Below the pieces are notes generated by a model. The model was not told where the DNA came from and made no database searches. It worked only from the letters and a program-made list of their open reading frames with translations. DNA of 64,000 bases from Nocardia sp. BSTN01. GTDB lineage: Bacteria; Actinomycetota; Actinomycetes; Mycobacteriales; Mycobacteriaceae. The stretch spans positions 1 to 64,000 of the forward strand of contig NZ_JADKYP010000023.1 of NCBI RefSeq assembly GCF_015354405.1, in the 5' to 3' direction. Every line of letters begins with the position of its first letter. Position 1 is the first letter of the stretch. This document shows, one piece after another, positions 57,789-64,000 of the stretch. A program made the translations under genes and the position numbers.

Positions 57789-59072
57789 ATGCGAATTCTC
57801 ATCTCCGGCGCCAGTATCGCCGGTCCGGTGCTCGCGTATTGGCTCACTCGGCACGGTTACTCCGTCACCGTCGTCGAACGCGCGCCGGCACTGCGCAGCA
57901 CCGGTGGTCATGCGGTCGACCTGTTCCGGCCCGCGATGGACATCTCGGAAAAGATGGGCGTCTTGCCGCGGATCACGGAGCGCGCCACCGGGACGAGCCG
58001 GATGGTCCTGCACCCTGAGGGCGGACGCCGGTCCGTGCGGGTCGAGCTCGCCACGATCTTCGGCGCCACGTCGGACCGGCACGCGGAAATCATGCGCGAC
58101 GATCTGAGCGAGATCTATTACGACGCCACCCGCGACGACGTCGAATACCTTTTCGGAGATTCGGTCAGCGCGATCTCGCCCGACGGCGAGGTGCGATTCG
58201 AGAACGGCGCGCCGCGTCGCTTCGACCTCGTCGTCGGCGCGGACGGATTGCACTCCACCGTGCGCCGCCTGGTCTTCGGAGACGAATCCGGCTTCAGCGC
58301 CCGCACGGGGGCCTACCTCGGGGTGCTGACGCTGCCAGAAACCTTCGGTGTGGATCGCGAACTCCATATCCACGTGGGCGTCGGCCGCACCGCCGGCATG
58401 TACGGCGAGCGCCACCGTGGCGAGGCGCGGGCTCTGTTCCTGTTCCGCAGCGACCGCGAGCTCGAGTATCACCACCGCGATATCGCGCACCAGAAAGACC
58501 TGCTGCGCACCGCCTTTCGCGGATTCGACAGCGAGGTACAGGGATGGCTGGCCGAACTCGACCGCACCCCGGCGTTCTACTTCGACTCGATCACCCAACT
58601 GCGCATGGATACCTGGTCGCGCGGGCGAGTGACACTCGTCGGCGATGCGGGCTACTGCCCGGGCCCGGCAGTCGGCGGGAGTACCACGCTGGCCGTGATC
58701 GGAGCGTACGTTCTCGCCGGCGAGCTGGCACGGGCCGGCGGCGACCACGAACGCGCCTTCCCCGCGTACGAACGAGCGATGGCCGCACACGTCCGCGACA
58801 GCCACGCGGTCGCGGCGAGTGCGGCGAAAACGTTGATCCCCACCTCCCGGCTGGGCGTCACCGGCCTGGTTCAGGCCACGCGTCTGCTCTCGGTACTGCC
58901 CGCGAGCGCGGGCCGCGCCTTTCTCCGTCTCACCACCACGAGCGCCCGCGTGTACAACTCGATGACCGTCGCCGCTTACGCGGCGAGTGACCATGCCGTC
59001 GACAGCGGGTGGCTCACATCACAGTCGCCCGGCGATGAGTTGTCTCGACCGCGGCCGTCTACACGACCATGA
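57789..59072 (+). CDS. FAD-dependent monooxygenase (aromatic-ring hydroxylase-like)
   Basis: This 427-residue protein has a GxGxxG-like variant RILISGASIAGPVLAYWLTRHG (note SGASIAG), the DG motif DLVVGADGLHSTVRRLVFG and the FAD ribityl site VTLVGDAGYCPGPAVGGSTTLAVIGAYVLAGEL. Group A flavin monooxygenases of this type hydroxylate small molecules or inactivate antibiotics such as tetracyclines and rifamycins; the substrate cannot be told. It is coupled by ATGA to the next gene. Confidence 0.85.
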   Translation: MRILISGASIAGPVLAYWLTRHGYSVTVVERAPALRSTGGHAVDLFRPAMDISEKMGVLPRITERATGTSRMVLHPEGGRRSVRVELATIFGATSDRHAEIMRDDLSEIYYDATRDDVEYLFGDSVSAISPDGEVRFENGAPRRFDLVVGADGLHSTVRRLVFGDESGFSARTGAYLGVLTLPETFGVDRELHIHVGVGRTAGMYGERHRGEARALFLFRSDRELEYHHRDIAHQKDLLRTAFRGFDSEVQGWLAELDRTPAFYFDSITQLRMDTWSRGRVTLVGDAGYCPGPAVGGSTTLAVIGAYVLAGELARAGGDHERAFPAYERAMAAHVRDSHAVAASAAKTLIPTSRLGVTGLVQATRLLSVLPASAGRAFLRLTTTSARVYNSMTVAAYAASDHAVDSGWLTSQSPGDELSRPRPSTRP

Positions 59073-59290
59073 GCGCACAGAGCACCACCGCGGTGAAGGG
59101 TCCCGCCTCCTACTTTCCCGCCATCGAGAAGAAGTACGGGCGGCCCGTCGAGGACTGGTTCGCGATCATTCGCGGCTCCGAGCTGACCAAGCATATGGAG
59201 CTGGTCGCCTGGTTGAAGAGCGAACACGGTCTCGGACACGGGCATGCGAATGCGCTTGTGGCGCATGTGCGCAGTATCGACAACGGATAG
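59069..59290 (+). CDS. DUF4287-domain protein
   Basis: This is a 73-residue protein with the DUF4287 pattern SYFPAIEKKYGRPVEDWFAIIRGSELTKHMELVAWLKSEHGLGHGHANALVAHV. These small proteins are common in actinobacteria; function unknown. The ATG overlaps the monooxygenase stop, so the two are co-translated. Confidence 0.85.
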   Translation: MSAQSTTAVKGPASYFPAIEKKYGRPVEDWFAIIRGSELTKHMELVAWLKSEHGLGHGHANALVAHVRSIDNG

Positions 59291-59356
59291 CAGCGCAAGA
59301 CCGCCCCGGCAGCGCGGGGCGGGAGTGGCGACGGCCCGGCGAACGGTTGCCGGTCC

Positions 59357-60312
59357 TCACTCGCTCGCGAGAGCCGCCGCGCCCACCAGCGTGGCGCCGT
59401 CCGTGATGGGGGATTCCAGGACCCGGAGCTCGCGGATGAAGCCGAGGCGGGCATGTCTCGCCACCGCCGCGCGCAGTGGTTCCCAGAGCGGGCCGCCGGA
59501 TTTCGCGAAACCGCCGCCGATCACCACGCGGTCGATGTCGAGCGTCGCGGCGGCGGACGACACTGCTTGTCCCAGTGCGGTTCCCGCGCGCGACAGCGCC
59601 GCGAGGGCGATCGGGTCGCCGGCTTCGGCGGCGCGCGCCAATTCCGCCCCGGAGGTTCCGGGCCAGCCTTGTTCGCGCGCCCAGCGGACCGACGACATCC
59701 CACTCGCGACGGCCTCCACACATCCGACCCCGCCGCAGGCGCACGGCACATCCCAGCCGGGCACCACGATATGCCCGACGTGCCCGGCATTTCCGGTGCG
59801 GCCGAACACCACTCGGCCGTCGCTGACGATGCCGCCACCGATGCCGGAGGAGACCGTCATCGCCAATCCGGAACGAACACCGCGTAATCCGCCGACCCGA
59901 TACTCCGCCAACGCCAATGCCGCGCCGTCGATCGCGAATCGAATATCGGCCTCCGGGAACAGTTCTCGCACGGCGGCGACGATCGGGAAACCGTCGCGCC
60001 ATTCGGGAATGTTCAGCGGTGCGGTGCTGCCGGTACGGACATCCACCGGTCCGGCGGCGGCGATACCGACCACCGTCACCTCGAAATCCGCACCACCACA
60101 CGCCTCGTCGGCCGATGCGGCGCCGACCACCCGGCGCAGCAACGCACGGCAGGTCTGCCACAGTCGCGCGCGGGGACGCCGACCTGGTGGATATGCCGCA
60201 ATGCGACCGACCGCGCGGCGGCGGACTCGTCGCCCGGCACCGCGCCGATCGGCGATACCGCGACGGCGGCCGCGAATTTGGTCGCGCCGATATCCACAGC
60301 CAGCACAGCCAC
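59357..60312 (-). pseudogene. ROK-family sugar kinase, frameshifted
   Basis: The first frame starts MAVLAVDIGATKFAAAVAV (the ROK phosphate-1 motif). The second carries VTVVGIAAAGPVD, AMTVSSGIGGGIV, the ROK zinc motif (CACGGVGCVEAVASG) and the C-terminus. They join in the CG-rich run at 60165-60172: with one CG unit fewer, or one extra base, the product reads VGVPARLWQTCRALLRRVVG. Gene is otherwise full length for a glucokinase-type ROK protein. It is a frameshift mutation or a sequencing error. Confidence 0.8.
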
Positions 60313-60391
60313 GTCGCCACCGCCTCCTCAGCGCATCACCCGATCGGATGCACGGTACCCGGCGCCGGACATCGGGCGGGGCGGACGGTCC

Positions 60392-60895
60392 TCAGGATTC
60401 CTCGGTGTCGACCAGATGCTCGAACGCCCGCAGGTTCTTCAACGATTCACCGCGCGAGACACGCCATTTCCATTCGCGCCGAATGGATTCCGCGAAACCG
60501 AGCTCCAGCAGCACGTTGAAGTCGCCGTCGACCGCCTCGAGGATCTGGCCGAAGACGCGGTCCAGTTCGTCCGGGGTCACGGCATGGGTCGCGATGCGGC
60601 CGACCAGATAGATGTCGCCGACCCGGTCCAGGGTGTAGGCGACACCGTAGAGGCGGCGGTTGCGGCGCAGCAGATATTTGTAGACACCCTCGAAGTTCTC
60701 GTCGGGCTTGCGGCAGACGAAGCATTCGACGCGCACACCGTGCTTGCCGACCGTCAGCATGACCGTCGTCTTCAGCTTGCGCTCACCGGGCAGCACCACG
60801 ACGAAGGTGTCCCGGCCCTCGCGGGTGTAGTCGATCTCACGCTCACGCACGGTGTCGTCGATCAGCTGCGCGGTCTGCGCGATGGTGTCACTCAC
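60392..60895 (-). CDS. YbjN-domain protein (Rv0487-like)
   Basis: This 167-residue protein has the YbjN/type III chaperone-like fold ([72 protein letters not shown]). Gene position downstream of mshA agrees with mycobacteria. I chose GTG 60895 overlapping the mshA stop; an earlier start at 60925 would add 10 residues. Confidence 0.82.
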   Translation of the reverse strand: MSDTIAQTAQLIDDTVREREIDYTREGRDTFVVVLPGERKLKTTVMLTVGKHGVRVECFVCRKPDENFEGVYKYLLRRNRRLYGVAYTLDRVGDIYLVGRIATHAVTPDELDRVFGQILEAVDGDFNVLLELGFAESIRREWKWRVSRGESLKNLRAFEHLVDTEES

Positions 60896-62244
60896 CGGCG
60901 TACCACTCCCATCCGGCGCCGCCACAGCGCCCGCGACCTGGCTTGACTGCCCTCTGTCAGCAACGTACCCGGCATTCGCGAACGCACACCCCGATGTCCG
61001 GCCAATGCCTCGCCGTAGCAGTCGAGCAAACCGTCGGCCGTATGTTCCCAGGAGAAGCCGGCCGCATGATCCACCGCGGCCGCGCCCATCCGCCGCAGCC
61101 GTTCCGGATCATCGAGCAGTCCGCGCAGGGCCGCCGCCCACTCGTCGGCCTGGTGGCCCGACACCAACATGCCCGAAACACCGTCTCGCACAGCCGTACT
61201 CAACCCGCCGACGTCGGCGGCCAGCACCGGCGTGCCACTGGCCTGCGCCTCGATGGCGACCAGGCCGAACGACTCGTTGTAACTCGGCACCGCGACCATA
61301 TCCGCGGCCCGGTACACCTGCACCAGACGATGCGGCGGCTGCGGCGGCAGGAACGTCACCCGATCCGAGATGCCGAGCGTGGCGGCCAACTCGATCAACG
61401 CGTCCGGACGATCCAGCCCCGTTCCCGAGGGCCCGCCCACGATGAGCACGCGCAGCTTGCGCTCGGGTTCGGCGCGCAGCACCTCGGCCGCGGCGAACAC
61501 GAGCACATCGGGGGCCTTGAGCGGCTGGATCCGGCCGACGAAGGCCACCACCTGCTCGTCCTGCTCGATACCGAATTCGGCGCGCGCGGCCGCCCGGTCA
61601 CCGGGCCGGTAGCGGGACAGATCCGCACCCGGCGGCACCACGTCGATACGTCCGGATTCGGCGCCGTACAGCTCGACGAGCTGGCGGGCCTCCTCCGCGG
61701 TATTGGCGACCAGCCGATCCGATTCGGCGATGATCTGCTTCTCGCCCACCACCCGCGACAGCGGTTCCGGCGCATCACCCTCGGCCAGGAATGCGTTCTT
61801 CACCGCGGCCAGCGTGTGCGCGGTATGCACCAGCGGCACCCGCCACCGATCCCGGGCCAGCCAGCCCACCTGCCCTGACAGCCAGTAGTGCGAATGAATC
61901 AGGTCGTAGTAGCCGGGCAGCTGCCGGGCCTCCTGACGCAACACCTCCGCCGCGAACGGACACAGCTGAGTCGGCAGATCGTGCTTGTCCAGCCCCTCGA
62001 ACGGTCCCGCCACCACGTGCCGCACCAGCACCCCCGGCGCGGCCTCGACCACCGGCTCGTCGTTGGAGGACGTCGCCCGCGTGAAGATCTCCACCTCCAC
62101 ACCGCGGCGAGCCAGCTGGAGCGCCGACTGCAGCACGTAGACGTTCATCCCGCCCGCATCGCCGGTACCCGGCTGCGCGAGTGGAGAGGTGTGCACCGAC
62201 AACACCGCGATCCGATGCGGACGTTGATCCGGGCGATAACTCAC
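60892..62244 (-). CDS. mshA: D-inositol-3-phosphate glycosyltransferase
   Basis: This 450-residue GT-B enzyme of family GT4 makes the first intermediate of mycothiol. It shows [20 protein letters not shown] at the N-terminus, [17 protein letters not shown], and the donor-binding [23 protein letters not shown]. Its presence supports an actinobacterial host using mycothiol. Confidence 0.95.
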   Translation of the reverse strand: MSYRPDQRPHRIAVLSVHTSPLAQPGTGDAGGMNVYVLQSALQLARRGVEVEIFTRATSSNDEPVVEAAPGVLVRHVVAGPFEGLDKHDLPTQLCPFAAEVLRQEARQLPGYYDLIHSHYWLSGQVGWLARDRWRVPLVHTAHTLAAVKNAFLAEGDAPEPLSRVVGEKQIIAESDRLVANTAEEARQLVELYGAESGRIDVVPPGADLSRYRPGDRAAARAEFGIEQDEQVVAFVGRIQPLKAPDVLVFAAAEVLRAEPERKLRVLIVGGPSGTGLDRPDALIELAATLGISDRVTFLPPQPPHRLVQVYRAADMVAVPSYNESFGLVAIEAQASGTPVLAADVGGLSTAVRDGVSGMLVSGHQADEWAAALRGLLDDPERLRRMGAAAVDHAAGFSWEHTADGLLDCYGEALAGHRGVRSRMPGTLLTEGSQARSRALWRRRMGVVRR

Positions 62245-62342
62245 ACACTCCAGTGTGCACGCCGCGGCGCGTCAACCGTTATGCGCGCGCGGCTCGAGTG
62301 AGCGTAGTCACACCCAAGGCTGGGAGGTGGGTGTGCGCGGGA

Positions 62343-63167
62343 TCACCGTAGCGACGCAACGAATTCGGTCAGTTCATCGGCGAAGCGCTGGGGATCCTCG
62401 ACGAACAGGCCGTGCTGGGCGTCGTCCCAGAACGAGGTGCGTGCCTGCGGCGCGTGTTCGGCGATGTAGCGGCCGTTCTCGACGGGCACCACCGGGTCAG
62501 CGGTGCCGTGCATGACGAAGACCGGAACGTCGAGGTTGCGCAGCGTCTCGGTGTTGTCGACGGTGCGGTAGAACAGCGCCTTGCGGACCCGGGGCGGGGT
62601 CGCGAGGCTGCCGCCGAACAGGCGCTGGGCGTCTTCGCCCTTGTCCCGGCCGGGCCCGGTGTTGGCGTTGCCGAAGGCGGCGAAGCCCCGCATCGCCCGG
62701 CCGGCGCTCTCCTCGAATACGTCGGGAATGGCCTTCTGCATCGCCGGCCCGGGCTGGGCACCCTCGACGCCCCGGCCGATACCGGCCTGCGATCCGCAGT
62801 ACACGACCCCGGCCAGGGCGCCGGTGCCGTACGCGGTCAGATAGTCGCTGAGCACGATGCCGCCGTAGGACCAGCCCAGCAGCACCGCACCGGCCGTGAT
62901 GTCCTCGGCGGCCAGCACCGCGGCGACATCGGCCGCCCAGTTCTTCGGATCGTCGTATCCGGCCTCGGGCGCACCGGAGTAACCGTGCCCGCGCAGATCG
63001 ACGGCGACCACCCGGAACGTCTCGGCCAGAATCTCCGCCGTACGACCCCAGCACCGCAACGTGCCGGCCCACCCGTGCAGCAACACCAGCGGACGTCCCT
63101 GTTCGGGCCCGGAGACCTGATACACGATATTGGTTCCGTCCGCGCTGACCACTTCCCGAATCGCCAT
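62343..63167 (-). CDS. alpha/beta hydrolase
   Basis: This 274-residue protein has LVLLHGWAGTLRCWG, the nucleophile elbow VLLGWSYGGIVLSDY (GWSYGG), acid HGTADPVVP and the His in DDAQHGLFVEDP. The nucleophile context and the preceding VDLRGHGYSGAPE resemble non-heme chloroperoxidase-like hydrolases. No signal peptide. ATG 63167 begins MAIREVVSADGTNI. Divergent from the SDR gene with 57 bp between. Confidence 0.88.
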   Translation of the reverse strand: MAIREVVSADGTNIVYQVSGPEQGRPLVLLHGWAGTLRCWGRTAEILAETFRVVAVDLRGHGYSGAPEAGYDDPKNWAADVAAVLAAEDITAGAVLLGWSYGGIVLSDYLTAYGTGALAGVVYCGSQAGIGRGVEGAQPGPAMQKAIPDVFEESAGRAMRGFAAFGNANTGPGRDKGEDAQRLFGGSLATPPRVRKALFYRTVDNTETLRNLDVPVFVMHGTADPVVPVENGRYIAEHAPQARTSFWDDAQHGLFVEDPQRFADELTEFVASLR

Positions 63168-63224
63168 GCTCGCCAGGCTAACGGGCCGGAATTGCGGCAA
63201 TGCCCGCACGCTAGGCTCGGTTCC

Positions 63225-63959
63225 ATGAGCACCCGTCATGCCGTCGTCACCGGAGCGAGTTCGGGAATCGGTGAGGCTACCGCCCGTGAGCTCGCCAAAC
63301 AGGGCTATCACGTCTACGTGGGAGCGCGCCGGATGGATCGGCTGCAGGCGCTGGCCGACGAAATCGGCGGTACCGCAATCGAATTGGATGTCACCGACGA
63401 GTCGTCGGTGCGCCTGTTCACCGATGCGGTCGAACGCGCCGACGTGCTGGTCAACAACGCCGGCGGAGCGAAAGGTCTGGCGCCGGTCACCGAGGCCGAC
63501 CTCGACGACTGGCGGTGGATGTGGGAGACCAACGTGCTGGGCACGCTGCGGGTGACCAAGGCGTTGCTGCCGAAACTGATCGACTCGGGTGACGGACTGA
63601 TCGTCACCGTCACCTCGGTCGCCGCCCTGCAGCCCTACGACAACGGCTCCGGCTACACCTCGGCCAAGCACGCGCAGGCCGTCCTGCACCGCACGCTGCG
63701 CGGGGAACTGCTGGGTAAGCCGGTGCGGCTCACCGAGATCGCGCCGGGCGCGGTCGAAACCGAATTCTCGGTGGTCCGGTTCGGCGGCGACACCGAGCGC
63801 GCTGCCAAGGTCTACGAGGGCATCGACCCGCTGTTCGCCACCGACATCGCCGAAATCATCGGCTTCGTGGCGAGCCGCCCACCGCACGTCAACCTCGACA
63901 CCATCGTGGTGAAGCCGCGCGACCAAGCCGACGCCGGCCGATTCGCCCGCCGCAGCTGA
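63225..63959 (+). CDS. short-chain dehydrogenase/reductase (Rv0484c-like)
   Basis: This is a 244-residue classical SDR: TGASSGIGEATARELA (cofactor), VLVNNAGG, catalytic Ser in VTVTSVAALQP, and Y-x3-K in GSGYTSAKHAQAVL. ARR after strand 2 suggests NADPH preference. Substrate unknown. Position near mshA agrees with mycobacteria. Confidence 0.9.
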   Translation: MSTRHAVVTGASSGIGEATARELAKQGYHVYVGARRMDRLQALADEIGGTAIELDVTDESSVRLFTDAVERADVLVNNAGGAKGLAPVTEADLDDWRWMWETNVLGTLRVTKALLPKLIDSGDGLIVTVTSVAALQPYDNGSGYTSAKHAQAVLHRTLRGELLGKPVRLTEIAPGAVETEFSVVRFGGDTERAAKVYEGIDPLFATDIAEIIGFVASRPPHVNLDTIVVKPRDQADAGRFARRS

Positions 63960-64000
63960 GCCGGGGTGGTGAGCGAGTTCGCTAGCTCCCGCCGCGAACA

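Overview
The window looks like a Nocardia-type actinobacterial chromosome: GC-rich, with many GTG starts and 4-bp ATGA/GTGA gene overlaps, the mycothiol gene mshA, and long runs of genes in the order known from Mycobacterium tuberculosis (the Rv0484c-Rv0513 and Rv0524-Rv0529 regions). Genus assignment is inference.

Region 1 (1-2743) is a short accessory stretch. It holds a frameshifted XRE-type regulator, a small three-gene operon (unknown protein, winged-helix protein, small membrane protein) and a duplicate of the last 18 codons of ccsB. Two of its genes have counterparts inside region 2, so it may be the end of a second, related element.

Region 2 (2744-19813) is an integrated actinomycete integrative and conjugative element (AICE) of the pSAM2 type, 17,042 bp from repeat to repeat. 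The 28-bp direct repeat at its ends lies inside the 3' end of the protein-coding gene ccsB, not in a tRNA gene. The element supplies a new 3' end that restores the CcsB protein. A 22-bp direct repeat on both sides of the core looks like integrase arm sites. The right half is the backbone: GntR (KorSA-like) repressor, six copies of a GTATACG-centred operator, a Pra-like activator, spread (Spd) proteins, FtsK/TraSA-type translocase, rolling-circle Rep, Xis and tyrosine integrase. The left half is cargo: a DprA-like plus phosphoribosyltransferase pair resembling the ShosTA toxin-antitoxin/defence system, several unknown genes, an AT-richer two-gene cassette with a PD-(D/E)xK-like nuclease (my best candidate for an undescribed system), and a methyltransferase-like gene.

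Region 3 (19758-37103) is core. The cytochrome c maturation operon hemL - phosphatase - resA - ccdA - resB - ccsB is followed by small membrane and secreted proteins, then the heme cluster rex-hemA-hemC-cobA/hemD and hemB. A Rex operator lies between rex and a glutaredoxin-like gene, so redox control of heme synthesis is likely.

Region 4 (37169-53337) is also core. It holds an acyltransferase and epimerase pair, the 33-residue ribosomal protein bS22, a BldC/MerR-like DNA-binding protein, proC, a thioesterase-like protein, a sugar-phosphate isomerase, a proline-rich membrane protein, Ppx/GppA, regX3-senX3, a secreted CocE/NonD hydrolase and phosphoglycerate mutase.

Region 5 (53416-60312), between gpmA and mshA, is not syntenic with M. 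tuberculosis. It holds an Xre/RES toxin-antitoxin pair, a SLATT-like membrane protein, a YeiH-family transporter with a small membrane partner, a secreted hydrolase, an FAD monooxygenase with a DUF4287 protein, and a frameshifted ROK kinase. The window ends with YbjN-like, mshA, an alpha/beta hydrolase and a short-chain dehydrogenase.

Two genes (XRE regulator, ROK kinase) carry a frameshift of the same sense at or next to a CGCGCG run. Either both are pseudogenes or the assembly has an error there.
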